Positions 46,244 through 55,149 of a DNA stretch of 64,000 nucleotides are shown piece after piece; position 1 is the first letter of the stretch, and every line of letters starts with the position of its first letter. A program made the position numbers and the translations under genes. The notes under the pieces were generated by a model. The model ran no database searches. It worked only from the letters and a program-made list of their open reading frames with translations, and had not been told where the DNA came from. The stretch comes from Candidatus Aminicenantota bacterium (GTDB lineage: Bacteria > Acidobacteriota > Aminicenantia > Aminicenantales > Saccharicenantaceae): assembly GCA_014360015.1 (NCBI GenBank), contig JACIYJ010000007.1, positions 62,001 through 126,000 of the forward strand, written 5' to 3'.

Positions 46244-47626
46244 ATGAAAGTGCGAAAAGAAATTTTTCGTGAGTATGACATCCGTGGAGTCGTTGGCCAG
46301 GACCTCGACCGGAGCGTAGCTGTGACTATCGGTCGAGCTGTGGCCACAAAGGTTCAAAGGGCGGGCCGAAAAGAAGTGGCTGTTGGTCGGGATTGCCGCC
46401 TGAGTTCTCCTGAGCTGGCTGAAGGTTTGATAGAAGGATTGCTGGCTTCCGGCTGCGATGTGGTCAACCTGGGAGTTGTGCCCACGCCACTTGTTTATTT
46501 TTCAAGCTTCTATAAAAAGAAAGAAGCTGCGGTGATGATTACTGGTTCTCACAACCCGCCTGAGTTCAACGGCTTTAAAATCATGGTCGGCGAAGAAACT
46601 CTACACGGCGAGGAAATTCAGGACATTTTCCGGATCATTAAAGAAGGCCAATTTGTCTCGGCGTCAACCCCCGGGAAGAAGACTGATTTTAATCCGATAC
46701 CTGAATACATTGATTACGTTGCTGGCCAGATCACGCTTGAACGACCGGTTAAGGTGGTGGTTGACCCGGGAAACGGAACAGCCGGACCGGTAGCTGTCCC
46801 GCTATTTAAAAAGCTCGGGGCTGAGATTGTGGAACTTTATACGGAAATGGATGGTCATTTCCCCAATCATCATCCTGACCCTACCCTACCCGAAGCCTTA
46901 AAAGACCTGATGGTCAAAGTGGCTGAAACCGGGGCCGAACTCGGTATCGCTTATGATGGAGATGCTGACCGAATAGGTGCGGTGGATGAAACCGGAAAAA
47001 TTATCTGGGGCGACCAATTGATGATTATCTTTGCCCGAGACCTTTTAGCCCGCCACCCTGGGGCAGCCATCATTTCCGAAGTCAAGGCCTCAAAATTACT
47101 TTACGATGAAATTGCCCGGCTCGGTGGCCGGCCGATAATGTGGAAAACCGGCCATTCGCTGATCAAAAAGAAAATAAAGGAAGAGAAGGCCCTGCTGGCT
47201 GGTGAAATGAGCGGTCACATCTTTTTTGCCGACCGCTGGTTTGGCTTTGACGATGCCATCTATGCTTCAGCCCGGCTTCTGGAAATTGTCTCGCGCTCAA
47301 CGAAAAAACTTTCTGAATACCTGGCGGATCTTCCAAGAACTTACAATACTCCGGAAATCCGCATTTACGCTTCCGATGAAGTTAAGTTTAAAATTGTTGA
47401 CCTGGTTAAAGCCGAGCTTAGCCAGCGGCCTGATGTTCGCCAGATTATTGACATCGACGGCGTTCGAGCGGTTTTTGACCACGGCTGGGGACTGCTCCGG
47501 GCTTCTAACACGCAGCCGGTTCTGGTCCTGCGCTTTGAAGCTGACAGCCCAGAAAACCTGGATAAGCTGCAGCAGGAAGTCCAGGGTATGCTGGAAGAAG
47601 TGATTAGACATCTTAACACAAAATAA
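46244..47626 (+). CDS. Phosphomannomutase/phosphoglucomutase
   Basis: The 460-residue alpha-D-phosphohexomutase has the catalytic phosphoserine loop TGSHNPPEFNGFK, the metal-binding DGDADRIG and the sugar-binding GEMSGHIFFADRW. The C-terminal phosphate-binding RASNTQPVLVLRFE is present. It is of the AlgC/ManB type that uses both mannose and glucose phosphates. The next gene makes GDP-mannose, so mannose-1-phosphate is the likely product used. Confidence 0.93.
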   Translation: MKVRKEIFREYDIRGVVGQDLDRSVAVTIGRAVATKVQRAGRKEVAVGRDCRLSSPELAEGLIEGLLASGCDVVNLGVVPTPLVYFSSFYKKKEAAVMITGSHNPPEFNGFKIMVGEETLHGEEIQDIFRIIKEGQFVSASTPGKKTDFNPIPEYIDYVAGQITLERPVKVVVDPGNGTAGPVAVPLFKKLGAEIVELYTEMDGHFPNHHPDPTLPEALKDLMVKVAETGAELGIAYDGDADRIGAVDETGKIIWGDQLMIIFARDLLARHPGAAIISEVKASKLLYDEIARLGGRPIMWKTGHSLIKKKIKEEKALLAGEMSGHIFFADRWFGFDDAIYASARLLEIVSRSTKKLSEYLADLPRTYNTPEIRIYASDEVKFKIVDLVKAELSQRPDVRQIIDIDGVRAVFDHGWGLLRASNTQPVLVLRFEADSPENLDKLQQEVQGMLEEVIRHLNTK

Positions 47627-47652
47627 TATTTCGTAACATTTTGGGGGAAGGG

Positions 47653-48774
47653 ATGTCGGTCAAAAAAACTAAATCAGCTAAAAAAAATGAAAACCAGCTG
47701 CCGGATTTAAGAGTGGTGATCTTAGCCGGAGGCAGCGGCACCAGATTCTGGCCGCTCAGCCGGAAAAAAAGACCGAAACAATATCTTAAAATCATCAGCG
47801 ATAAGTCGTTAATCGAAGAAACTATCAGGCGGGTTCAGGGGCTTGTACCCAATTCCAGGATTTACACCGTAGCTGTTAATCAACAGACCAGGATGATTAG
47901 AAAGCTCCTGCCGCGACTTCCACAGAAGAATCTTCTGGTTGAGCCCGAAGCTCGCAACACCGCACCGTCGCTTCTTCTGGCCACTGCCTGCATTTATCTC
48001 AAAAATCCAGAAGCCGTGGTAGCGGCTCTGCCCGCTGATCATTACATTAAAAACGTAGAAGTCTTCAAGCAAAAGCTTATCAGGGCAGCTAAAGCTGCCT
48101 ATCAGCACAAAAGAATCGTTATGTTCGGCATACCACCGACCTCTCCGGCCACTGGCTACGGCTACATCCATTGTCCCGAAGATAATGCTTATACAGTAGA
48201 TGGCGAAAAATTTTATGAGGTCAAGGGCTTCAGAGAAAAGCCAGACCTGCCAACAGCTCTGGAATTTCTCCAGTCAGGTGATTATTTTTGGAACAGCGGA
48301 ATATTCCTCTGGCGGGCCGATGTTTTTGAAGAAAACCTCAGAGAGTATGCGCCCGAGCTTTTCTCGGCCTGGATAAAAATCCTCCATGCTTTGAGAAAGA
48401 ATGACCGCCGCAAGCTCAGTCGGGTCTTCCGAGAAGTGCCAGCCCTATCGATCGATTACGCCTTGATTGAAAAAGTCGTAGGACCGATAATGAGTCGGGG
48501 CGATTTCGGCTGGTCCGACCTGGGCTCTTGGAGTTCGCTTTATGAATTCCTGACACAAGATGAGCACTGCAACGTCTCTCAAGGAGAGACTGTTTCTCTT
48601 GATTCCAGAAACTGCCTGGTCTTTAATTCAGGAAGGCTGACCGCTTTAATCGGAGTGGATGACCTGATTGTGGTCAATTCTGGTGATGCGCTGCTTGTTT
48701 GCCGCCGTGATCAAGACCAGCGGGTGAAAGAGATAGTTGAAAAGTTGAGAAAAGACCATCCAGAATATACCTGA
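47653..48774 (+). CDS. manC: Mannose-1-phosphate guanylyltransferase
   Basis: The start is placed at the ATG at 47653, behind GGGGGAAGGG, giving 373 residues. The nucleotidyltransferase signature VVILAGGSGTRFWPLSRKKR is followed by PKQYLKI. Further family motifs are FREKPDLPTALEFLQSGDYF and WNSGIFLWRADVFEENL. There is no C-terminal phosphomannose-isomerase domain. It makes GDP-mannose from GTP and mannose-1-phosphate, the product of the preceding gene. Confidence 0.93.
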   Translation: MSVKKTKSAKKNENQLPDLRVVILAGGSGTRFWPLSRKKRPKQYLKIISDKSLIEETIRRVQGLVPNSRIYTVAVNQQTRMIRKLLPRLPQKNLLVEPEARNTAPSLLLATACIYLKNPEAVVAALPADHYIKNVEVFKQKLIRAAKAAYQHKRIVMFGIPPTSPATGYGYIHCPEDNAYTVDGEKFYEVKGFREKPDLPTALEFLQSGDYFWNSGIFLWRADVFEENLREYAPELFSAWIKILHALRKNDRRKLSRVFREVPALSIDYALIEKVVGPIMSRGDFGWSDLGSWSSLYEFLTQDEHCNVSQGETVSLDSRNCLVFNSGRLTALIGVDDLIVVNSGDALLVCRRDQDQRVKEIVEKLRKDHPEYT

Positions 48775-48803
48775 CCCATTCGCCAGCGCCACGAGCTGCA
48801 TTT

Positions 48804-50279
48804 TTAGTGGAGGTATTTTTGTTCCCAGATGGGATCGAGCAGAGCTGCCACCTGCCGGTCGTATTCAACCAGTCCCTGGTAATACTCAGGGTCGCTCAGG
48901 GTTTCGGCAGCGTTCTCATCGATCGGTCGCGGTCGGTGTTTCTTAAGTATCTCGTACATTTCCTGGAAGTGATCCCTGAACGGGCAGGGCCTGATCCAGT
49001 TTTTTACCGGACCTTCCACACCGTGATTTTTCCCGTATCCGTATTCAGTCTGCCATTTTCTAATTTCGGCGAAAAAAGGATTGGCCCAGACATCGTTAAG
49101 ATTCTTACCCTGGCTATAGATTTCATAAATGTTAACGGGTGAATATGGGATAAAGACGCAGGGCGTAACCGTGCCGTCCCAGTTGATAACTAAATAGCCA
49201 CCGGAACGACCGGCGGAAACGCAGCCATGAGTGGCCGTGCCGCTGTTCCAGAAGTCGATCAGGAAAAGATGTCTTTCATACACTAACTGCCAGGTTCTCT
49301 GCCACATCCACACCCTCTGCTCAGGTGTCGGTAATAAATCTAAGGTAAAGGCCCGGCCTATAGGCATATACTGGAATGCCCAGGCAAAATGAGCACCCAC
49401 CTTGTTGAAATAGTAGTCTATGACTTCATCAGAAAAAGCTTCATAGACGTTATTCCTGGTTATGGTCAGCGATATGCCGAAAAAGACCTTTGCCTGCCGC
49501 AAATGTTCAAAGGCTTCAAGAATTTTCTGGAAGACGCCCCGGCCGCGGCGTTTTTCGGTAGTCTCTCTTGAACCTTCAACAGAGACAGCAGGCATGATAT
49601 TTCCGGTTTGAGCCATTCTCCTGGCGGCTTTCTCATCGATCAGCGTTCCGTTGGTGTACATCAGGAAAAAGCTGTCGTCATATTTTTCTACCAGGTCCAA
49701 AATCCCTTTTCCTCCATCTTCATAAAGCAGCGGCTCGCCGCCACTGATGACAAAAAATCTGGCGCCCCACAGGCTTCGGGCTTCGCCCACTGCCCGGTCA
49801 AGAACCGGCCAGGAAAGTTTCACCTCAGTTTTATCCGAGTCGGCGTAGCAGCCCACGCAGAACAAGTTGCACTTTTTGGTCGGGCTGACCAAGATAAATG
49901 AAGGAGGGCGTACCCCGTATTTTTTTTCAAAAGCCTGTTTAGCCCGCTTCTCGCCTTCCTTGATTATGGCCTCACCGATGAGAACATTCAGGAGTTTATG
50001 GATGGTCTGGGGTGACAGTCTGTCCTCAAGGATGGCTTTTTCCACCGTCCTGAGGATAGAGACACCGATTTCCAGTCTGTCCTTGATTGCTCCCGGTGGT
50101 TTTTCACCCTTTTCTATCTCCCGCTTAGCGTTTTCCCTCATCTGCTTTTCCCAGGAAGAAACTACCAGATTGGCCACTGGCTTTATGGTTCGAAGAACAG
50201 GAATCAGGCGGGAAATCATTCTGACCTTAGAGGCCCCGGCTGCCCTCTGAAAAGAAACCAGTTCCCTTTCCAGTTTCAT
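48804..50279 (-). CDS. Radical SAM protein with SPASM-like C-terminus
   Basis: The 491-residue protein has a helical, charged N-terminal extension of about 130 residues. The radical SAM motif C137-x3-C141-x2-C144 follows in KKCNLFCVGCYADSD, and the SAM-binding ISGGEPLLYEDGG. The C-terminal part contains GCVSAGRSGGYLVINWDGTV and TPCVFIPYS, with more cysteines (RPCPF) that could hold an auxiliary cluster. A strong AAGGAGGGT precedes the start. No substrate gene or precursor peptide is adjacent, so the function is unknown. Confidence 0.88.
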   Translation of the reverse strand: MKLERELVSFQRAAGASKVRMISRLIPVLRTIKPVANLVVSSWEKQMRENAKREIEKGEKPPGAIKDRLEIGVSILRTVEKAILEDRLSPQTIHKLLNVLIGEAIIKEGEKRAKQAFEKKYGVRPPSFILVSPTKKCNLFCVGCYADSDKTEVKLSWPVLDRAVGEARSLWGARFFVISGGEPLLYEDGGKGILDLVEKYDDSFFLMYTNGTLIDEKAARRMAQTGNIMPAVSVEGSRETTEKRRGRGVFQKILEAFEHLRQAKVFFGISLTITRNNVYEAFSDEVIDYYFNKVGAHFAWAFQYMPIGRAFTLDLLPTPEQRVWMWQRTWQLVYERHLFLIDFWNSGTATHGCVSAGRSGGYLVINWDGTVTPCVFIPYSPVNIYEIYSQGKNLNDVWANPFFAEIRKWQTEYGYGKNHGVEGPVKNWIRPCPFRDHFQEMYEILKKHRPRPIDENAAETLSDPEYYQGLVEYDRQVAALLDPIWEQKYLH

Positions 50280-50651
50280 GACACCCTCCTTAAAAAAGGG
50301 CGTATCGAGATATATTCTGACCTTTAACCACGCTTTCTTGAGCCCGTTCCTTATTAAAATTTATGTATGTTAAAGGAAATGTCAAATGCCTTTTTCTTTC
50401 AGGTTAAGACATGGTATCCAGGCAAAAGGGAGTGTATGGCAGCGTCGGGATGGTAGTCCGGCAATAGGGGCTTCGGCAGAAGAGGCCAGGAAATTTATCA
50501 ATCTGGTACCTGAAAAAGCAGGGCTTCCTCCGTTAAAAATTTTGTTGAAACTTTTAACTATGAGGAGGAAGCCCCAATGACAGTAAATATATACCCTACT
50601 TACCATGAGCTTTGCAAGAGTGCACCCCTTCTGGCCAGAAAAGGGCACTTG
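50280..50651. repeat. Gene-free stretch with inverted repeats at the edge of an IS remnant
   Basis: No convincing gene is present. There is a long interrupted hairpin at 50521-50574: GGGCTTCCTCC pairs with GGAGGAAGCCC, and inside it GTTAAAA pairs with TTTTAAC. A second imperfect hairpin at 50620-50648 is centred on the perfect palindrome TTCTGGCCAGAA. They lie just past the 3' end of the decayed IS256-like transposase and may be its terminal structure. Confidence 0.45.
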
Positions 50652-51079
50652 TCAATAATTTTGTGTCTGTGGATAGAACTTGAGGTTAAAGAGCTGCTGG
50701 ATTTCATAAGCTCTGGATTTCAGCACCGGCAAGGGATTTTTCCATTTTCCTTGCCTGAGTCTCTCGGTTTGCAGCAGAAGGTTTATTTCCAGAATCTCTG
50801 TTGACTGAAAATATCCCCCCCAGCCTGACTCTGATTTGCTCTGCCCGGCTGTTGAAATTCTCCACAGCATTAGTGGTAGTGGGGGGTTATCTCCGTCTGG
50901 TAGCCATCGATGAATAGGGCGAAGGCTTCCTCTGGAAGCTCCCGCTGCTTAAAATCATTAAGCTTCCCTTCCAGCTCTTCTCTGATGCGCTTCAACTCAG
51001 CTTCAGAATAAGGAAGGCCTAATTGCCTTAAAGACCTGAGCACCGGGCTTTCGGAGTAGCCATTGACTACCAGACACAA
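50652..51079 (-). pseudogene. Decayed IS256/Mutator-type transposase
   Basis: Two fragments of one transposase remain. The first (50870-51079) reads LRQLGLPYSEAELKRIREEL and RELPEEAFALFIDGYQTEI, the middle of a Mutator-type transposase. It breaks off, and TTTNAVENFNSRAEQIRVRL from the C-terminal region follows directly in another frame, so the catalytic middle has been deleted. A second frame change occurs at a run of seven G (minus strand) near 50813, after which GYFQSTEILEINLLLQ continues to the stop at 50652. The N-terminus is also missing. Confidence 0.75.
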
Positions 51080-51120
51080 CTTTTAATTTACTCCCGGAAA
51101 AAGCGCGAGGACTTCTTCTG

Positions 51121-51402
51121 AGCCTCGTCGTCAGGTGTCAGGAAGTCTCAGATGATGCAGTCATGAATGACTGGGGCAGAATGCTGCGGAAATGGCAGAG
51201 ATACATACTCAGCTACTTCAACCACAGGACAACAAACGCATATACCGAAGGAGTACACACCGAGATAAAGTTGATTAAGAAAATGAGCTTGCGGTTACAG
51301 AAATGTGGAGGTCTACCTCAAAAAAGTGCTCTTATCCTTCCTGCCTGCCTGCTGCTATAATACCCCTCCTTATTTACCACACTTTTGGCTGAAGAGCCAT
51401 GC
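51121..51402 (+). pseudogene. Decayed ISL3-family transposase C-terminus and IS end
   Basis: The frame around 51163-51290 reads WQRYILSYFNHRTTNAYTEG and VHTEIKLIKKMS, the conserved C-terminal region of ISL3-family (DDE) transposases. A frameshift near 51290 is needed to continue into the expected YGYRNVEVYLKKVLLSFL. About 100 bases further on, TTTTGGCTGAAGAGCC (51383-51398) reads GGCTCTTCAGCC on the other strand, like an ISL3 terminal repeat. The first two-thirds of the gene is absent. Confidence 0.7.
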
Positions 51403-51406
51403 TCTT
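51392..51406 (+). repeat. Short hairpin at the end of the ISL3 remnant
   Basis: AAGAGC and GCTCTT form a perfect 6-base stem around CAT, followed by TT and an A-rich tract. It overlaps the presumed IS end and could act as a weak terminator. Confidence 0.4.
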
Positions 51407-51975
51407 TTAAAAAGTAATTTTTGGCAGCAGGCCTTCTAATTTTCTAAATATCAATATGTTAAGCATTTAGCCGGGACGGGGTATGGTGGTTAACTTTTGG
51501 GATTATTCCTGGATAATTTATAGATAGATAAATTATAGAACTGCGATAAAGCCAGAGTCCTTATTATTTTGAAAACTAAATTTTTGGTCGGATAGGGTTA
51601 CTCGTAAATAAAAGGTAAAAGGATTTACTGCTATTTATAACTGTGTTGCGGCTAAAGGCTGGTGGAATATTCCTGCATTGTAAATAAATTTCATCAACAG
51701 AGTGATGGAATTAAAAAAAGAAAAAGAAGGAAAAGTTATAGAGGCTTAATCAAAATTAAGAATACGAGTCTTAATCTTTAGGAAAAATTTTTGTTTTGTC
51801 GTTAGCCTTGCCCGATGTAAAGATAAGCTTGTTTCTTGAAGAATTGTGGGGCTGCCATCGTTATGAAGTCCTTAGATTCCAGCCTTACAGAATGGGGAAA
51901 AATATGATTATTTCAGGAAAGTTAAGCCGACAATCTTCAGGTTTTTTGAGGGATTTATGGCCGCTTTTATTTTAT
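51403..51975. other. Gene-free AT-rich stretch upstream of the permease stop
   Basis: No reading frame here looks real. The only structure noticed is an inverted repeat at 51513-51536, with perfect 9-base arms ATAATTTAT and ATAAATTAT around AGATAG. The DNA is probably the debris of old insertions. Confidence 0.4.
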
Positions 51976-53367
51976 TCATTTAGAAGAAGCGTGGCGGTTC
52001 TGGAGCTTGGAGTGGCGGGCGCCGTAAGCAAAGTAAATAATAAGTCCCACGCTCAGCCAGATCGTAAAGCGAACCCAAGTGAGTGCCGGCAGACTGTACA
52101 TCAGATAAAGACAGAAGCCGACAGTAATGAGGGGGGTAAAAGGCACCAGTGGTGTTTTAAACTTTCTTTCCACCTGAGGCTGGGTATGTCTGAGGACAAT
52201 CACTCCGATAGAGACGAGGATGAAAGCGAAAAGAGTCCCAATATTGCACAGCTCGATGATTACTGAAAGAGGAAAGAAGCCGGCAATGAGAGCTGTCAGG
52301 CCTCCGGTAATCCAGGTGCAGATTGCTGGTGTTCGGTGCTTGGGGTGAACGCGGGAAAAAACATCGGGCAGAAGTCCGTCTCTGGCCATGACCATGAAGA
52401 TGCGTATCTGGCCATAGACTGTAATGAGCAGTGTAGAAAGCATGCCAATAATTCCACCCGTGGCCACTAAGGCTCCTCCCCAGCGGATCCCAATTCGGGC
52501 TAAAGCTGCTGGCAGGGCATTGCCCACATCGATTTCTTTATAAGGTACCAACCCGGTGAGAACAAAAGCCACACCTACATAAAGCACAATCACCACTCCT
52601 AAGCAAAGCAATAGTCCGAGCGGGACATCTCTTTTGGGGTTAATGGTCTCTTCAGCGGCGGTGGAAACTGCATCAAAGCCGATATAAGCAAAAAAGATAA
52701 TGGCTGCACCGGCCATAATTCCTTTCCAGCCGAATGGAGCAAACGGCGTCAAGTTGCTCAGCTTAACATGACCAATTCCCAGCACAATGAACAGGACGAT
52801 TACCGCCACTTTTATTATTACGATAATATTATTTGTAACCGCACTTTCTCTGATACCCAAGTAAAGAATCCAGGTGATGAGGAGCGTGATCAGGATAGCC
52901 GGTAAGTCCATGATCCCGCCGGCTAAGGGAGTTAGGGTCAGAGCTTTTGGCAGGGGCAATCCCAGGTTTTCCAGAAGGCCGATGAAAGTGGTAGACCAGC
53001 CTGAAGCCACAGCGCTTCCTGAAACCAGATATTCCAACATCAGATCCCAGCCGATAATCCAGGCGATAACTTCACCAAAAGCCGCATACGAATAAGAATA
53101 GGTGCTGCCAGCAACTGGAAACATGCTGGCCAGCTCGGAATAGGTCAGGGCGCACAGTCCGGCAGTGATGGCGGCAATAATGAAAGAAAGCAGCACACCA
53201 GGTCCGGCTAAATGGGCTCCTTGTCCGGTAGCCACAAAGATGCCCGTGCCCACAACCGAACCTATACCAAGAGCAGCCAGATCAATGGCTCTCAAGCTTT
53301 TGCGAAGCTGAGTGTGTTCAGAGGCCTCCTGCAGGTCTTCAGGTCGCTTTTTAACCCAAAGGTTCAT
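51976..53367 (-). CDS. APC-family amino acid permease (CAT/YfnA-like)
   Basis: The 463-residue protein has about 12 membrane helices. Family features are LRAIDLAALGIGSVVGTGIF in helix 1, with the GxG-type unwound substrate site, and FFAYIGFDAVSTAAEETINP in helix 6. VHPKHRTPAICTW after helix 8 is typical of the cationic amino acid transporter branch. It imports or exchanges amino acids; specificity cannot be read by eye. It is a single gene with its own promoter and a ribosome binding site AAAGGAG. Confidence 0.92.
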   Translation of the reverse strand: MNLWVKKRPEDLQEASEHTQLRKSLRAIDLAALGIGSVVGTGIFVATGQGAHLAGPGVLLSFIIAAITAGLCALTYSELASMFPVAGSTYSYSYAAFGEVIAWIIGWDLMLEYLVSGSAVASGWSTTFIGLLENLGLPLPKALTLTPLAGGIMDLPAILITLLITWILYLGIRESAVTNNIIVIIKVAVIVLFIVLGIGHVKLSNLTPFAPFGWKGIMAGAAIIFFAYIGFDAVSTAAEETINPKRDVPLGLLLCLGVVIVLYVGVAFVLTGLVPYKEIDVGNALPAALARIGIRWGGALVATGGIIGMLSTLLITVYGQIRIFMVMARDGLLPDVFSRVHPKHRTPAICTWITGGLTALIAGFFPLSVIIELCNIGTLFAFILVSIGVIVLRHTQPQVERKFKTPLVPFTPLITVGFCLYLMYSLPALTWVRFTIWLSVGLIIYFAYGARHSKLQNRHASSK

Positions 53368-53428
53368 CTGGCCTTCTCCTTTGAAAGAGAATTTCTAAAA
53401 AGCTTCAGGAAAAAGCTTCAAGTTTTGA

Positions 53429-53457
53429 ATAATACTCATCTTGATTTCATTTGACAA
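53429..53457 (-). promoter_or_regulatory. Promoter of the amino acid permease
   Basis: On the minus strand TTGTCA (53452-53457), a 17-base spacer and TATTAT (53429-53434) precede a leader of about 55 bases. The leader contains a tandem repeat of TGAAGCTTTTT and then AAAGGAG before the ATG at 53367. Confidence 0.6.
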
Positions 53458-53649
53458 GAAAAATTATTCGGATTAAAAAGGGAGTTGTTGGCTGAGATGT
53501 AAAGAGGCCGTTATGATTAAAAAGGGAAGAAGAAAAAAACTGTCTGCGTCGAAAATAATAAGATAATTTTTTCGAAACGATAAGAACTGGAGCTCAGATA
53601 CCAGCGATTTTTAAGATATCAATTCATTCAGGAAGAAGGAGGTGAGTGA

Positions 53650-55137
53650 ATGAATTTTAAAAGGTTCGTAAGGCTATTATTTCTTTGTGCCTTCCTTTTA
53701 ACCTTTGTGTCCTTAGCTTCAGCTCAGATTAAACTTGAAGTTAAGGAGCATGTTCTGGCCAATGGGATGAAAATCCTGATGATTCCTAAGCCTGGGGTGC
53801 CGCGGGTGGTTTGCCACATCTACTACAAAGTTGGCTCGATCAACGAACGCCCCGGAATCACTGGAATTGCCCACGTCCACGAGCACATGATGTTTAAAGG
53901 CACAAAGATGATGGGTGTTACTGATTATGAAGCTGATGATGCTCTCAACCGCCAGATTGACGAGTTGATGGATAAAATCTACCGGGAAAAATACTGGAAA
54001 AAAGACGGCGACCAACAGAAAATAGCTGAATGGCAGAAGCAGGTGGATGAATTGATCAAAGCTGAGAAAAAGTACATCATCAAGGATCATCTATGGGAAA
54101 CTTACATGAAAAACGGTGGAACCGGTTTGAATGCTTCCACTTCAGATGAAGTTACCGGGTATTATGTAACTTTACCTTCTAATAAGGTTGAGCTCCAGAT
54201 GCTGCTCGAAGCTGACCGGATGATGAACGCTTATTTCCGAGAATTTTACTCGGAGAAAGATGTGGTCATGGAAGAGCGTCGGCTGAGCGAAAACAGCCCC
54301 GGTTTCTATTTCAATGAACAGGTCCGGGCTTCGTTTTATGCAGCTTCACCCTATCACTGGCAGGTAATTGGCTGGATGGACGACCTTAAAAAGATGACCA
54401 AGAAGGACCTGATTGAATTCCACAACAAATACTATGTTCCGAACAATGCTGTAGCCGTTTACGTCGGCGATTTCAAGCCAGAAGAGATAATCCGGCTGGC
54501 AGAAAAATATTTTGGCCAGATTCCGAGGGGTGATGATATCGAGCCAATAAGAACCGGTGAACCGCCGCAGTATTCTCACAAGAGAATGTACGGAGAAGGT
54601 CCGGGCATGCCCAATCTCCAGATGTGGTTCCATATTCCACCAGAAGGACATCCCGATATTCCGGCGTTGAGTATCTTGGCCAGCATCCTGTCAGGTGAAA
54701 CAGGCCGCTTGACCAAGACTTTAGTTCAGCAAAAAGATGTGGCTATCAGAGCCATGGCCATGGCCAGGCCTCAGTGGTATGTTGGCGCCTTTACCTTCAA
54801 TGTGATTCCCAAAATGCAAAAGGGAGTAAAACCGGAAGACCTGGAAAAAGATGTCTGGGAAGAGATTGAGAAAATCAAGAAAGATGGCGTGACTCCAGAA
54901 GAGCTCCAGAAAGCCAAAAATAAGACTGAAGCCAGTTTCGTTCGCAGTCTGGAATCTCCTATGTTCTTAGCGATGAGAGTGGGGCGGGCTGAACTCAACC
55001 GCGGCTGGCGTTCATTACTTACTGATCTGGAAGATATGAAAAAGGTTACCTCTGACGATATCAAGAAAGTGGCTGCCAAATATTTTGTTAAAGATAACTG
55101 TTTGGTGGCCATCTATTCTCGCGGTCAAGGAAGATAA
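53650..55137 (+). CDS. M16 family zinc peptidase, catalytic subunit
   Basis: The 495-residue protein has a signal peptide (LLFLCAFLLTFVSLASAQ) and the inverted zinc motif HxxEH as HVHEH at residues 75-79. A further conserved Glu lies in FYSEKDVVMEERR. A charged helical insert of about 40 residues (KIYREKYWKKDGDQQKIAEW region) separates the motif from the NAST segment. The C-terminal half lacks the Arg/Tyr substrate-binding pair. It is 12 bases upstream of a second M16 gene with the opposite pattern, so the two should form a periplasmic heterodimer. The ribosome binding site AAGGAGGTGAG is very strong. Confidence 0.93.
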   Translation: MNFKRFVRLLFLCAFLLTFVSLASAQIKLEVKEHVLANGMKILMIPKPGVPRVVCHIYYKVGSINERPGITGIAHVHEHMMFKGTKMMGVTDYEADDALNRQIDELMDKIYREKYWKKDGDQQKIAEWQKQVDELIKAEKKYIIKDHLWETYMKNGGTGLNASTSDEVTGYYVTLPSNKVELQMLLEADRMMNAYFREFYSEKDVVMEERRLSENSPGFYFNEQVRASFYAASPYHWQVIGWMDDLKKMTKKDLIEFHNKYYVPNNAVAVYVGDFKPEEIIRLAEKYFGQIPRGDDIEPIRTGEPPQYSHKRMYGEGPGMPNLQMWFHIPPEGHPDIPALSILASILSGETGRLTKTLVQQKDVAIRAMAMARPQWYVGAFTFNVIPKMQKGVKPEDLEKDVWEEIEKIKKDGVTPEELQKAKNKTEASFVRSLESPMFLAMRVGRAELNRGWRSLLTDLEDMKKVTSDDIKKVAAKYFVKDNCLVAIYSRGQGR

Positions 55138-55149
55138 GGAGGGATAACA

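Noticed and set aside
50386..50580. Plus-strand 64-residue frame in the IS graveyard
   Set aside because: It resembles no protein I recognise, crosses the two-part hairpin and has no good ribosome binding site.
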